Shown here in pieces: positions 8,118 to 17,179 of a stretch of 64,000 bases of DNA. Numbering within the stretch: the stretch's first letter is position 1; every line of letters starts with the position of its first letter. Source of the DNA: Imperialibacter sp. EC-SDR9 (GTDB lineage: Bacteria > Bacteroidota > Bacteroidia > Cytophagales > Cyclobacteriaceae); the NCBI RefSeq assembly GCF_902498805.1, contig NZ_LR701590.1, positions 1 through 64,000 on the forward strand. Reading direction: 5' to 3'. A program made the position numbers and the translations under genes. The notes below the pieces were generated by a model. That model was not told where the DNA came from. It saw only the letters and a program-made list of their open reading frames with translations, and did not search any database.

Positions 8118-9158
8118 CTAACGGGCTACTCTTCCGGAAGCGTCGCCTCCCATGAGTTTTTCCACCTCGCTTTTGGTTGCCAGGTTGGCATCACCAACGA
8201 TGGTATGCTTCAGACACGAAGCGGCAACTGCGAAATCAAGTGCATGCTGATCATTGTCAGGATACTGCAGCAACCCGTAAATCAAACCGCCCATGAAGGA
8301 ATCGCCACCGCCGACACGATCAACAATGTGAGTGATCTGATATTGCTTCGATTCGAACATCTTTTTGCCGTCGTACAATACCCCAGCCCAAGAATTGTGT
8401 GATGCAGAGATAGAACCTCTCAACGTAGTAATTACTTTCTTAGCCTTTGGGAACTTCACCATCATTTGCTTACACACCGAAAGAAAGGCTTGCGCTGTTA
8501 CTTCATGTCCTTGCGTGGTCACATTCAGTCCTTCTGGCTTGATGCCAAAGTGCATTTCGGCGTCCTCTTCATTACCGAGGATAATATCGCAATAGGAAGT
8601 AAGCTCAGTCATGATGGGTTCGGAAGGCACACCATATTTCCAAAGTTTAGCTCTATAGTTGAGGTCAGTAGAAATTGTGATGCCCATATCGCTGGCAACT
8701 TTCACGGCTTCCAGGCAAGCATCTGCCGACCCCTGAGAGATGGCGGGAGTAATGCCTGTCCAATGGAACCACCCAGCTCCTTCAAACACTTTCTTCCAAT
8801 CGATCATGCCTGGCTTCATTTCGGCCATTGAGGAGTGGGCTCTGTCGTATACTACTTTGCTGCCACGAGTTACTGCGCCAGTTTCCAGGAAGTAAATCCC
8901 CAGACGATCTCCGCCGAAAATAATGTTTTGCGTGTTCACACCTCGTTTGCGCATCTCCATCAACGCACATTCACCAAGATCGTTTTTGGGGAGCCTGGTG
9001 ACAAAATCAACAGGTACACCATAGTTAGCCAGTGAAACGGCCACGTTTGATTCGCCGCCTCCATAAACCACGTCGAAGGAGTTGGCTTGTGAAAATCTAA
9101 GAAAACCCGGAGGTGACAACCTCAACATGATCTCGCCAAATGTTACTACTTTTTTCAT
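8118..9158 (-). CDS. kdgK: 2-keto-3-deoxygluconate kinase (PfkB family)
   Basis: A 346-residue ribokinase/PfkB-family kinase. The N-terminal sugar-binding region is FGEIMLRLSPPG followed by VYGGGESNVAVSLAN, and the C-terminal anion hole with catalytic Asp is DRVGGGDSFMGGLIYG. Members next to KDPG aldolase phosphorylate 2-keto-3-deoxy-D-gluconate at O6. Its position between uxaA and the aldolase supports KDG as substrate; fructokinase or other ketose kinase activity would be the alternative. The 84-bp gap to uxaA is one of the larger spaces in the operon. Confidence 0.88.
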   Translation of the reverse strand: MKKVVTFGEIMLRLSPPGFLRFSQANSFDVVYGGGESNVAVSLANYGVPVDFVTRLPKNDLGECALMEMRKRGVNTQNIIFGGDRLGIYFLETGAVTRGSKVVYDRAHSSMAEMKPGMIDWKKVFEGAGWFHWTGITPAISQGSADACLEAVKVASDMGITISTDLNYRAKLWKYGVPSEPIMTELTSYCDIILGNEEDAEMHFGIKPEGLNVTTQGHEVTAQAFLSVCKQMMVKFPKAKKVITTLRGSISASHNSWAGVLYDGKKMFESKQYQITHIVDRVGGGDSFMGGLIYGLLQYPDNDQHALDFAVAASCLKHTIVGDANLATKSEVEKLMGGDASGRVAR

Positions 9159-9242
9159 TGTAGGAGTGAATTAATTCGGATGAAAGTTAAAACATTTTCT
9201 TTATTCTAATGCCCGATATGGCCATTTGGTTATTAGACGAAA

Positions 9243-10895
9243 TTAAAGGGAAACACCCCTCTTCCAGGGAATAAAATCTTCCTGCCCATTTCGATCAGCT
9301 GCACATTTTTCTTCGCCACTTGCCACGCTGATCAGGTATTCCAGGATACGCTCCCCAGTCTGTTCGATGGTTTCCCTGCCTTCGATAATGGGGCCTGTAT
9401 TGATATCGATGATGTCAGGCATTTTTTCATACAGCTTGGTATTACTCGATAGCTTGATAACAGGCGCTATCGGATTGCCTGTGGGCGTACCCAGGCCGGT
9501 TGTGAAGAGGCAGATTGTTGCGCCGGAGCCAACCATGCCCGTTGTTGACTCCACATCGTTGCCAGGCGTGCAAAGTAGTGTAAGGCCTTGCTTGCGAACC
9601 TTTTCAGGGTAGTCGAGCACATCCATCACCGGCGAAGTGCCACCTTTTTTAGCTGCTCCCGCCGATTTGATGGCGTCTGTGATCAAGCCGTCTTTAATAT
9701 TACCAGGCGAAGGGTTCATGTCGAAGCCGGACCCTGCCTCGTGGGCTCGTTGGTTGTAGCGAGTCATCAGGTCGACGAACCGATTGGCTGTGGCTTCATC
9801 GACACAGCGGTCGCAAAGTTCTTGTTCTACTCCGCAAAGCTCAGGAAACTCCGAAAGGATGACGGAGCCACCCAGGGCTGATATGAGATCGGAAGTATAG
9901 CCGATAGACGGATTGGCCGAGATGCCCGAGAATCCGTCAGAACCGCCACATTCCAGCCCTACGCAAAGTTTGCTTAACGGTGCGGGCTCTCTATGCGACT
10001 GGTTGGCGATGATCAGTCCTGTAAAGATCTGTTTCACAGCCTCACCGATAAGGTCTGCTTCACGGCCCATTTTCTGCTGTTCAAACACCTGAAAAGGCTT
10101 GTTGAACTTAGGGGAGCGCTTGTCAATTTCTTCTTTCAAAATGCTCGCTTGTGCATTTTGACAACCAAGGCTTAGCACCGTTGCACCAGCAACATTGGGG
10201 TTGGTGATGTAGCCAGCCAACAAACCACAAAGTGCCTGCGCATCCTGCCGGGTGCCGCCACAGCCCATGGAGTGGGTGAGGAAGCGGATGCCGTCTACAT
10301 TGGGGAAAAGTGGGTTGTTGCTAACACCAATGGTGGTTTCGTCAAAAGCCACTTCCTGTATATCAGAAACACTTTGCCCCGACTGGTACATGGAGATTAG
10401 CCGTTTTGTAAACTGCTTGTATTTCTTGGGGCTGGAGAACCCCAGTTCTTCCAGAAGTGCCTCTTTCAACGAGTCAACGTTTTTGTTTTCACAAAAAACC
10501 ATCGGCACCACTACCCAGTAGTTGGCAGTACCAACAGATCCATCCGACCGGTGATAGCCCATGAACGTTTTGCTTTTCCACTTGCTGACATCCGGAGCTG
10601 TCCAGTTGGTCTTTTTCTCTCTGGCATGAAGGTCGCCCACTGCATGCGTGGTGTTCTCAACGGAGATTCTCATGCCCTTTGCAATGGGATTTTTAGCAGT
10701 GCCTACCACCAGGCCGTACATTTTGATTTTATCGCCCTGAGCCATGTCATTCATGGTGAACTTATGCTTGGCGGCAATCGGCTCTTTGAGGGTGTAGCTG
10801 GCCCCATCCAGGCTCACTGTGTCGCCCTGGGCAAGGTCGGTGAGGGCAACGATAACGTTGTCGGATGGGTGTACTTTAAGGACTTTAGCGTTCAT
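9243..10895 (-). CDS. uxaA: Altronate dehydratase (UxaA family)
   Basis: A 550-residue full-length UxaA/GarD-type protein. An N-terminal SAF domain covers about residues 1-95 (PSDNVIVALTDLAQGD). The large dehydratase domain follows with VPMVFCENKNV, THSMGCGGTRQDAQ, GLECGGSDGFSGISANPS and GSGATICLFTTGLGTPTGNP. The family removes water from D-altronate (Fe/Mn dependent) to give 2-keto-3-deoxy-D-gluconate. With uxaB, kdgK and eda it completes D-tagaturonate use. Because L-fuconate and D-altronate have the same configuration at C2-C4, it is also a candidate for the dehydratase missing from the L-fucose branch; that is inference. Confidence 0.9.
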   Translation of the reverse strand: MNAKVLKVHPSDNVIVALTDLAQGDTVSLDGASYTLKEPIAAKHKFTMNDMAQGDKIKMYGLVVGTAKNPIAKGMRISVENTTHAVGDLHAREKKTNWTAPDVSKWKSKTFMGYHRSDGSVGTANYWVVVPMVFCENKNVDSLKEALLEELGFSSPKKYKQFTKRLISMYQSGQSVSDIQEVAFDETTIGVSNNPLFPNVDGIRFLTHSMGCGGTRQDAQALCGLLAGYITNPNVAGATVLSLGCQNAQASILKEEIDKRSPKFNKPFQVFEQQKMGREADLIGEAVKQIFTGLIIANQSHREPAPLSKLCVGLECGGSDGFSGISANPSIGYTSDLISALGGSVILSEFPELCGVEQELCDRCVDEATANRFVDLMTRYNQRAHEAGSGFDMNPSPGNIKDGLITDAIKSAGAAKKGGTSPVMDVLDYPEKVRKQGLTLLCTPGNDVESTTGMVGSGATICLFTTGLGTPTGNPIAPVIKLSSNTKLYEKMPDIIDINTGPIIEGRETIEQTGERILEYLISVASGEEKCAADRNGQEDFIPWKRGVSL

Positions 10896-10904
10896 GGCAG
10901 AAAT

Positions 10905-12386
10905 TTACAAAACAGTTTGCAGTGCAGCCCTCATTCCGCCGGAAGAAATAAGGGAGAGTTTTTCGGTTACGTCTTTTTCGAAGCCGGGTAGCCTGGTTAG
11001 ATCGGCGCCCCAAAGGCTTTCGTCCCTGAGTACGGCATTGGCTATTTTCTCATCGCCGTACTTTTTCCAAAGGTCGCTCAGGTAGCCAGCTTTGTCATCC
11101 TGGATCATATATTCTTTTCCATTGGCGTTTCCATAGTGTTCAGACCCTTTCGCTTCTGACTTCATAAAACGAATGAAAGCCGCAAAGCCGAGGGCGAAAA
11201 GTGAGGGCACGTCGCTCTTTTGCTCGTAGTGCTTTAACAGAATCGGTAGGTCTCGCATCTTCATTTTGGAAGAATACTGCAAGGTGATGCTCAGCCATTT
11301 GTGTTGGATAAATGGATTGCGGAAGCGGTCAAGAACAGTTTGTCCGTAGTCTCTGGCCTCGTCTACCGAAAGCGATGGGCCGCTAATGGCCGGGGCCAAT
11401 TCCTGCATCATGAGGGTTTCAATGAAGCCAGACAGTGCATTGTCTTTCATGCCTTCTTTCACCGTTTCGATGCCAGCGAGCACTCCTATGCCACTTGAAA
11501 GGGTGTGCGTTCCGTTGAGTAGTCGCAGCTTCAGTTCCCGGTACTTTGTAATATCGGGTGCGATCACAACGCCTTTGTCTGCTTTGGCAAAAGAAAGCAC
11601 CTCGTTTACTTTTGGATCAGACGCTTCGATGGCCCACAAACTATAGGGTTCAGAAAGAATGGCCAGGTCATCAGCGTAGTCGAAATTGCGGTCAGTATCG
11701 GGAAGCTTTCCAGGGACAATTCTATCTACCAGAGAGCTGCAGAAGTGGTTGGCTTCTGAAATCCACTTGATGAAAGCTGTGTTCAGCTGGTTTTGTTTTG
11801 CCAAAGTAAGCACGATGTCTTTCAGCTTTTGTCCGTTGTCGACAATCAGTTCTGTAGGCACGATGACAAATCCTGGTAGGCCGGCAGTGTAGCGAGCCTG
11901 TAATATGGCCAGCAGCTTACCGGGAAATGATGTTGGAGGCTTGGCCGTGATTTTATCCCCGTCAAGTAAAGCAATTCCCACTTCGGTGGTGTTGGAAACA
12001 ATGACCTCTATGTCGGGATTGATCGCACACTTCATGATATGTTCCCACTCGCTTTTGGCGGAAAGCACCCGGCTGATGCTGCTGTTGATGATCGTTTGGT
12101 CAATGGTTTTTCCTTCATCAATACCCCTGACAACATGGGTGAAAAGGCCATCCTGTTCCTGAAACTCGTCGGCGCCACCTTTATCAGTAGACTTAATCAC
12201 GACAACTCTGCCATTAAACTCTCCTTGCCTATTTGCCTTGTCTATGAAATAGTCGATCAGCCCACGGAGCAGAATGCCCGTGCCGAACTGCAGCACTTTT
12301 TCCGGGAGGTTAAAGACGTTGGAGGGAGGCACAGCGGTTCCTTTCGGGAATTCAATTTCTTGAAGGGTTTGTTTGGTAAGTTTCAT
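10905..12386 (-). CDS. uxaB: Tagaturonate reductase (altronate oxidoreductase)
   Basis: A 493-residue member of the long-chain mannitol dehydrogenase family. It has an N-terminal NAD-binding region (VLQFGTGILLRGLIDYFID and VVVIKSTDKG), a central SNTTEVGI block, a conserved FIVPTELI-type stretch, and a C-terminal helical domain containing KLRLLNGTHTLSSGIG with the family's catalytic Lys/Asn/His. It reduces D-tagaturonate to D-altronate using NADH in the cytoplasm. It sits 9 bp before uxaA, a tight coupling seen in many hexuronate operons. No uronate isomerase (uxaC) is present, so tagaturonate probably comes from the upstream dehydrogenase rather than galacturonate. Confidence 0.9.
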   Translation of the reverse strand: MKLTKQTLQEIEFPKGTAVPPSNVFNLPEKVLQFGTGILLRGLIDYFIDKANRQGEFNGRVVVIKSTDKGGADEFQEQDGLFTHVVRGIDEGKTIDQTIINSSISRVLSAKSEWEHIMKCAINPDIEVIVSNTTEVGIALLDGDKITAKPPTSFPGKLLAILQARYTAGLPGFVIVPTELIVDNGQKLKDIVLTLAKQNQLNTAFIKWISEANHFCSSLVDRIVPGKLPDTDRNFDYADDLAILSEPYSLWAIEASDPKVNEVLSFAKADKGVVIAPDITKYRELKLRLLNGTHTLSSGIGVLAGIETVKEGMKDNALSGFIETLMMQELAPAISGPSLSVDEARDYGQTVLDRFRNPFIQHKWLSITLQYSSKMKMRDLPILLKHYEQKSDVPSLFALGFAAFIRFMKSEAKGSEHYGNANGKEYMIQDDKAGYLSDLWKKYGDEKIANAVLRDESLWGADLTRLPGFEKDVTEKLSLISSGGMRAALQTVL

Positions 12387-12453
12387 TGAAATCGGTTGGG
12401 AGGTCGAAACGGCCCCTAGTTACATAATTTTAGAGAAAGCTGAAAAACGGGTT

Positions 12454-13464
12454 TTATATCTCTACCACCGCTTTGATGACGCCTGTTTTTGGGTCGAGCC
12501 AGGAGTCGAAAGTTTTCTTTACTTTATCAAAGGCGACCCGGTGTGTGATATAGGTACCCGGGTCGATGAGTTTGCTTTTCATGCAGGCCAGCACATGTTC
12601 AAAGTCTTCACGGGTGGCATTGCGGCTGCTCATCAGGGTGCCTTCCCGTTTGTGAAACTCGGGGTGGCTGAAGCTGATGTCTCCTTTTTGCAGGCCAACC
12701 AGAATGTAACGAGCACTGTGTGCCATGTAGCTAAAAGCCTTGTTGATGGCAAACAGGCTACCGGTGGCATCGAAAATGACTGTTGGCATGCTGCCTGCGG
12801 TGATGTCCTCTATGGTTTCGACAGGGTTTCCTTCTGAAGGATTAACCGTAAGTGCCACTATGCTTTTTTCCTTGCAAAACGCCAGCCGCTGGTCGTTGAT
12901 ATCCATGGCAATGACCTTGGCACCAGCGATTCGTGCGAACTCCATGATGCCCAGACCGATTGGGCCAGCACCAATCACGAGTGCAAATTCACCTTTTTGA
13001 ATTTGTGCTCGTCTGACAGCGTGAGCGCCAATGGCCAGTGGTTCCACCAGGGATAGCTCTTCTAAGGTATGATCGTTGCCATGAACCAAAGAATAAGATG
13101 GAACCGAAAGGTACTCCACCATACCACCGTCTATGTGCACACCGCTTACTTTGAGGGTTTCGCAGCAGTTGGGTCTGCCAGAAGTGCAGGCGATGCATGT
13201 GCCGCAGTTGAAGTAGGGGATGAAGGTAACTTGCTCGCCCTTTGAGAAGCCGGGAGCATCTGTTTCGGCTATCTCAGCTGCTAGTTCGTGCCCCAGGATT
13301 CTAGGGTAATTGAAGTAGGGCTGTGTGCCTTCGTAAGCGTGAAGGTCGGTGCCGCAGATGCCTATCCTTTTGATTTTCAGGATGGTGTTGCCCTTGGAAA
13401 AGGACGGTTCTGGAATATCCTGATAATCGAATTGGCCGGGTGTAGTGCAAATAAGGGATTTCAT
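12454..13464 (-). CDS. Zinc-dependent alcohol dehydrogenase, probable L-galactonate 5-dehydrogenase
   Basis: A 336-residue medium-chain dehydrogenase. The catalytic zinc region is GICGTDLHAYEG with GHELAAEI. The structural-zinc lobe has four Cys in NCGTCIACTSGRPNCCETL, and the Rossmann motif is VIGAGPIGLGIMEFA. Length and motifs match sorbitol/threonine dehydrogenase-like enzymes. Its place directly before uxaB points to oxidation of L-galactonate at C5 to D-tagaturonate, as described for the E. coli LgoD (YjjN) and Bacteroides vulgatus routes. An L-fuconate or generic polyol dehydrogenase is the alternative. There is a 67-bp gap to uxaB. Confidence 0.72.
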   Translation of the reverse strand: MKSLICTTPGQFDYQDIPEPSFSKGNTILKIKRIGICGTDLHAYEGTQPYFNYPRILGHELAAEIAETDAPGFSKGEQVTFIPYFNCGTCIACTSGRPNCCETLKVSGVHIDGGMVEYLSVPSYSLVHGNDHTLEELSLVEPLAIGAHAVRRAQIQKGEFALVIGAGPIGLGIMEFARIAGAKVIAMDINDQRLAFCKEKSIVALTVNPSEGNPVETIEDITAGSMPTVIFDATGSLFAINKAFSYMAHSARYILVGLQKGDISFSHPEFHKREGTLMSSRNATREDFEHVLACMKSKLIDPGTYITHRVAFDKVKKTFDSWLDPKTGVIKAVVEI

Positions 13465-13564
13465 TTAGTGATCGTCTATTTCAGTTTAGAAGAGTCCATA
13501 GGGTTGTCGAGTAGATGACGAGATAGATGGCGTTGTCCCTTACCTGATTGCAGATCCTTACGAA

Positions 13565-14344
13565 TTAAATTGCTCTGTCCAGGTGAACATAGCCGCCATC
13601 TACATGAATGAGTTGTCCGGTGGTGTGGCTCGATCTGTCAGAAAGCAAAAACGCAACTGTGTTGGCGATTTCTTCCGGTGTTGTCATTCGGTTTTCCAGC
13701 GGAATCCGGTCTGTTACTTTTTTCAGGTACTCTTTTGGGTTGGGCTGCTGGGCCGCAAACCATTCGTACATGGGCGTCCAGCACTCGGATACCACCACGC
13801 CGTTTACCCTTATGCCGTATTTCAGCAACTCCACGGCCCATTCTCTGGTGAGGGCATTACGCCCACCATTGGCCGCTGCGTAGGCAGAGGTTCCGCCCTG
13901 GCCGGTTTCGGCGGTTTTTGACACAATATTCACGATGGCACCTTTGTCGGCCTTGAGGTAGGGTAGTGCATAATGTGCAATCATGTAGTAGTGCACCACA
14001 TTTTTATGGAGGCTTTCCATAAACTTCTCGTAAGAGCCGTGCTCCAGGTTCACACTGTCGTTAACGCCAGCATTATTCACTACGCCGTCAATCCGTCCAG
14101 CTTTTTCAAAAGCAAATTGCACGGCTTTCTCGCATTCTTCCGGGCTGGTCAATTGCGTCGAGCGCTGGTAGGCTTTCCCTCCTGACTTCTCTATGTCCGC
14201 CACCACCTTCAGGTTGTCTTGCTCATCAAGACTTATAATGACAGGAATGGCACCTTCTTCCGCCAGGGTTTTGGAAATGGCTTCACCTATGCCTCTTCCG
14301 CCGCCGGTGACGATAATTACTTTGTCTTTTAGGTGTAGATTCAT
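13565..14344 (-). CDS. SDR oxidoreductase, probable L-fucose/L-galactose 1-dehydrogenase with an atypical active site
   Basis: A 259-residue classical-size short-chain dehydrogenase. The cofactor motif is TGGGRGIG (residues 13-20) and NNAG is at 90-93. Catalytic Ser142 is in NIVSKTAE and Tyr155 in TSAYAAANGG. The usual YxxxK lysine is replaced by Asn159 (codon AAT). The sequence resembles L-fucose dehydrogenases that oxidise L-fucose, and often L-galactose, to the 1,5-lactone. The neighbouring lactonase, 10 bp downstream, supports that role. Whether the missing Lys is a subfamily trait or a loss cannot be decided here. If inactive, the zinc dehydrogenase would have to do the first oxidation. 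Confidence 0.75.
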   Translation of the reverse strand: MNLHLKDKVIIVTGGGRGIGEAISKTLAEEGAIPVIISLDEQDNLKVVADIEKSGGKAYQRSTQLTSPEECEKAVQFAFEKAGRIDGVVNNAGVNDSVNLEHGSYEKFMESLHKNVVHYYMIAHYALPYLKADKGAIVNIVSKTAETGQGGTSAYAAANGGRNALTREWAVELLKYGIRVNGVVVSECWTPMYEWFAAQQPNPKEYLKKVTDRIPLENRMTTPEEIANTVAFLLSDRSSHTTGQLIHVDGGYVHLDRAI

Positions 14345-14354
14345 AATGCTTTAC

Positions 14355-15188
14355 TCACTCCAAATCATAAAATCTCGCAGCATTCCCTCCCCAAAAAGCT
14401 GCTTGTTCACTCTTTGAAAAGCTGGAAAAATAATCGTCGACGATGTCAACCACCTGCGTGTAGTCGGCAGCACAAAGACAAACAGGCCAGTCGGAGCCGA
14501 ACATGAGGCGATCCATGCCAAAGCCCTCAACTGCGGCGTCAAGATAAGGGCGAAAGTCAGCCTTCTGCCAGTTTTTCCAATCAGCTTCCGTGACCATGCC
14601 AGATACCTTGCACATAACGTTGTCGAACTGAGCCAGTGCACCAATGTCCTTTTTCCATTCCTCAATCTTGCCCGCCTTGATGTACGGCTTGGCAAGATGA
14701 TCCAACACAAAGGACTGATCAGGAAACTCTTTGACTAACTCACAGGCGTTTTTCAGGTGCTTTGGGAAAATGAGGATGTCGTACGTAAAGCCAAACTTAC
14801 TGAGCTTCCCGATCCCATTTCGAAAGGCCGGCCGCAACATAAAAGCGTCGTCGGCCTCTCCCTGGAGGATGTGACGAAAGCCTTTCAATTTTTTATGTTT
14901 GCTAAGCGAGGCGAGCTGCTGCTCTATGTTTTCGGCTTGTAAATCCACCCAGCCGACTACGCCCTTTATAAAGTCGTTGGCTTGTGCATTCGCCAGCTGA
15001 AATTCATTTTCCTGCTGGTTTTGATCGACTTGTACGAGGACACAGCCATCAATGCCGTGCGCATGAAGCACCGGCTTCAGGTCATCGGGCATAAAATCCC
15101 GCTGTATCACCTTCATGGAGTCGCCGATCCAGCCATACCGGGCCGGATCGTACTTCCAAAAGTGCTGATGAGCGTCAATTTTTGGCAT
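14355..15188 (-). CDS. Sugar lactonase of the cog3618 amidohydrolase family (L-fucono/L-galactono-1,5-lactonase)
   Basis: A 277-residue TIM-barrel hydrolase of the Amidohydro_2 family. IDAHQHFWKY supplies the HxH metal ligands (His7, His9), VLDHLAKPYI the conserved His, and MFGSDWPVC the catalytic Asp near the C-terminus. Characterised cog3618 members open the lactones of L-fuconate, L-galactonate or L-rhamnonate. The adjacent SDR and FAH-family genes make L-fucono- and L-galactono-lactone the likely substrates. It is packed 12 bp from the FAH gene and 10 bp from the SDR gene. Confidence 0.85.
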   Translation of the reverse strand: MPKIDAHQHFWKYDPARYGWIGDSMKVIQRDFMPDDLKPVLHAHGIDGCVLVQVDQNQQENEFQLANAQANDFIKGVVGWVDLQAENIEQQLASLSKHKKLKGFRHILQGEADDAFMLRPAFRNGIGKLSKFGFTYDILIFPKHLKNACELVKEFPDQSFVLDHLAKPYIKAGKIEEWKKDIGALAQFDNVMCKVSGMVTEADWKNWQKADFRPYLDAAVEGFGMDRLMFGSDWPVCLCAADYTQVVDIVDDYFSSFSKSEQAAFWGGNAARFYDLE

Positions 15189-15200
15189 CGTTGCAGGCAG

Positions 15201-16055
15201 TCAGGCCCTCCATGCAACTACCTTCTGCTTCGACACGCCCATGCCGTCGATGCCCAGTTCCATCACGTCTCCCGGTTTCAGGAATACTGGGGGGTTGAAG
15301 CCCAGCCCTACACCTTTGGGTGTTCCCGTTGAGATTACATCGCCAGGGAGCAAGGTCATGAATTGACTCAGGTAGGAAATCAGGAAGGGTACTTTGAAGA
15401 TCAGCTCCGAGGTCGAGCCGTCTTGCATCATTTTGCCGTTGACGGAAAGCCAAAGACGCACATTGTTGATGTCTTTTATTTCATCGGGAGTGACCACATA
15501 GGGCCCGAGGGGGGCAAATGTGTCGCAGCCCTTGCCTTTGTCCCAGGTGCCGCCACGCTCCAGTTGGAACTCACGTTCCGACACGTCGTTGTGCAAACAA
15601 TAGCCAGCCACGTGTTTCATGGCATCTGCTTCTGACACGTAGCTTGCCTTCGCTCCTATGATGACTGCCAGTTCCACCTCCCAATCAGTTTTTACCGAGT
15701 TTTTCGGAATCATTACGTCGTCATTTGGTCCGACAAGCGATGTTGTAGACTTCATGAAAAGGATGGGCTCCTCGGGAATTTTGGCACCTGATTCTTTGGC
15801 GTGGTCTGCATAGTTGAGGCCTATGCAGACAATTTTTGAAGGCCGGGCAATGGGGCTACCGATCCGGGCACCTGCCGGCACTTTGTCAAGAGAGGACTTA
15901 TTTCTGTCAACAAAGCCTTTTAGCCTTTCCAGTCCACCGGTTCCGAAGAATTTTTCGTCATAGTCCTCACCGAGGGGTGATACGTCATAGTGCTGGCCGT
16001 CGATGGCTACACCTGGTTTTTCTTTGCCCGCCGGGCCAAATCGTAGTAGTTGCAT
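15201..16055 (-). CDS. FAH-family hydrolase, probable 2,4-diketo-3-deoxy-L-fuconate hydrolase
   Basis: A 284-residue fumarylacetoacetate-hydrolase-fold enzyme. A small N-terminal domain precedes the catalytic core with IVCIGLNYADHAKESG, EPILFMKSTTSLVGPND, the acidic metal site DWEVELAVIIG, NDVSEREFQLERGGTWDKGK and ISTGTPKGVGLG. In the non-phosphorylating L-fucose pathway this family splits 2,4-diketo-3-deoxy-L-fuconate into pyruvate and L-lactate. It lies between the SDR that would make this substrate (4-bp gap) and the lactonase. An alternative in the same family is acylpyruvase or ureidoglycolate lyase, but the operon argues for the fuconate role. Confidence 0.82.
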   Translation of the reverse strand: MQLLRFGPAGKEKPGVAIDGQHYDVSPLGEDYDEKFFGTGGLERLKGFVDRNKSSLDKVPAGARIGSPIARPSKIVCIGLNYADHAKESGAKIPEEPILFMKSTTSLVGPNDDVMIPKNSVKTDWEVELAVIIGAKASYVSEADAMKHVAGYCLHNDVSEREFQLERGGTWDKGKGCDTFAPLGPYVVTPDEIKDINNVRLWLSVNGKMMQDGSTSELIFKVPFLISYLSQFMTLLPGDVISTGTPKGVGLGFNPPVFLKPGDVMELGIDGMGVSKQKVVAWRA

Positions 16056-16059
16056 GTAT

Positions 16060-16824
16060 CTAGGTATTAAGTTTTATAAATCCGCCGTCAATTGGGTAAT
16101 CAGTTCCGGTGATAAAAGAAGCCTCATCGGAACACAAATACAAGACCAGGTGAGCAACTTCGTCGGGTGTGCCCATTCTGCCTATCGGCTGTGTTTTTGA
16201 AAGTTTGTCGAACATTTCCTGCTCTTTGCCTGGGTAGTTTTTGGCCAGAAACCCATCCACAAAAGGTGTATGTACTCTGCCGGGAGAAACGCTATTGCAT
16301 CGGATATTGTCGGCCAGGTAGTCTTTGGCAACCGACAATGTCATCGCATAGATTGCTCCTTTGCTGGTGGAATAGGCGAAGCGATCAGCGATGCCCATTT
16401 GAGCTGCTACGCTCGCCATATTGAGAATGACACCACCACCGAGCTTTTTCATGATCGGAATAGCCTCATGAATACAATTGTAGACGCCTTTTACATTCAC
16501 ATCCATCACCCGTTGGAAGTCATCTTCGCTGGTTGTGTCGGCTCTGCCAATGTGGGCAATGCCGGCATTATTCACCAGGATATGGATGTCGCCAATGGTA
16601 GTAAAAAGCTTCCTTACTTCCGTTTGTTTACTAATATCGCAGATGTGAGCAGTTGCAGTAAGCCCTTTGGATTTTAGATCGGCGAGGGTGGCGTCGACAT
16701 TGGCTTGGTTCACGTCAATGATTTGCACGTTAGCACCGGCTCTTGCAAAGGCAAAGACAGTTGCTTTTCCAATACCACTAGCACCTCCTGTAATGACGGC
16801 TGTTCTATTTTTAAGATTGTACAT
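16060..16824 (-). CDS. SDR oxidoreductase, probable 2-keto-3-deoxy-L-fuconate dehydrogenase
   Basis: A 254-residue classical SDR with the intact tetrad: TGGASGIG (residues 12-19), NNAG at 85-88, Ser138, Tyr151 and Lys155 in YSTSK. The C-terminal GTDYPIDGGF is standard. It resembles 2-keto-3-deoxy-L-fuconate 4-dehydrogenases that make the 2,4-diketo acid cleaved by the FAH protein encoded next. Its start overlaps the mutarotase gene by 14 bp, so the two are translationally linked. It is distinct from the other SDR in the operon, which lacks the catalytic Lys. Confidence 0.8.
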   Translation of the reverse strand: MYNLKNRTAVITGGASGIGKATVFAFARAGANVQIIDVNQANVDATLADLKSKGLTATAHICDISKQTEVRKLFTTIGDIHILVNNAGIAHIGRADTTSEDDFQRVMDVNVKGVYNCIHEAIPIMKKLGGGVILNMASVAAQMGIADRFAYSTSKGAIYAMTLSVAKDYLADNIRCNSVSPGRVHTPFVDGFLAKNYPGKEQEMFDKLSKTQPIGRMGTPDEVAHLVLYLCSDEASFITGTDYPIDGGFIKLNT

Positions 16825-17176
16825 TCTTATTCAATTGTTCAGTCAATGAAAAGATTTTATCCATAAAAAGCCACTTTTCACCTGGTTTAGCTGTGGGCAA
16901 CGCCTGCTGATATTTCCACATCAACCTTTCCCATTCTTGTACTTTTGGGTTGTTGGCGTCCATTGCAGCCTTTCTGTCAAAGTTAAAAGTAGCAGTCACT
17001 TTCATCACCATAAAGAGCCGGTTGTCCGAGCGGTATATTTCCATCTGCTCAATTCCGCTTTCTTTGATACTCTCCAAAATTTCTGGCCATACATTTTGAT
17101 GATGTTTTTCGTATTCAGCAATAAGCTGAGGGTCGTTTTTTAGGTCTAGCGTTAGGTAAAAGGTTTGCAATTCCAT
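16811..17176 (-). CDS. L-fucose/L-rhamnose mutarotase (RhaM-like)
   Basis: A 121-residue ferredoxin-like-fold protein of the DUF718/RhaM family, which is normally about 105-120 residues. Visible features are LTLDLKNDPQLIAEYEKHH with the active-site His region, QNVWPEI, MEIYRSDNRLFMVMKV and the C-terminal KPGEKWLFMDKIF. It interconverts alpha and beta pyranose anomers so that only the form accepted by the dehydrogenase is needed. It follows fucP by 3 bp and overlaps the next SDR. By context L-fucose or L-galactose is more likely than rhamnose, whose genes are 30 kb away. Confidence 0.85.
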   Translation of the reverse strand: MELQTFYLTLDLKNDPQLIAEYEKHHQNVWPEILESIKESGIEQMEIYRSDNRLFMVMKVTATFNFDRKAAMDANNPKVQEWERLMWKYQQALPTAKPGEKWLFMDKIFSLTEQLNKNVQS

Positions 17177-17179
17177 TGT

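Noticed and set aside
12373-12837. A 154-codon plus-strand open frame overlapping the zinc dehydrogenase gene
   Set aside because: Antisense to conserved dehydrogenase coding sequence; no domain recognised.
12454-13464. Naming the zinc dehydrogenase L-threonine dehydrogenase
   Set aside because: No glycine C-acetyltransferase neighbour; position before uxaB fits L-galactonate 5-dehydrogenase better.
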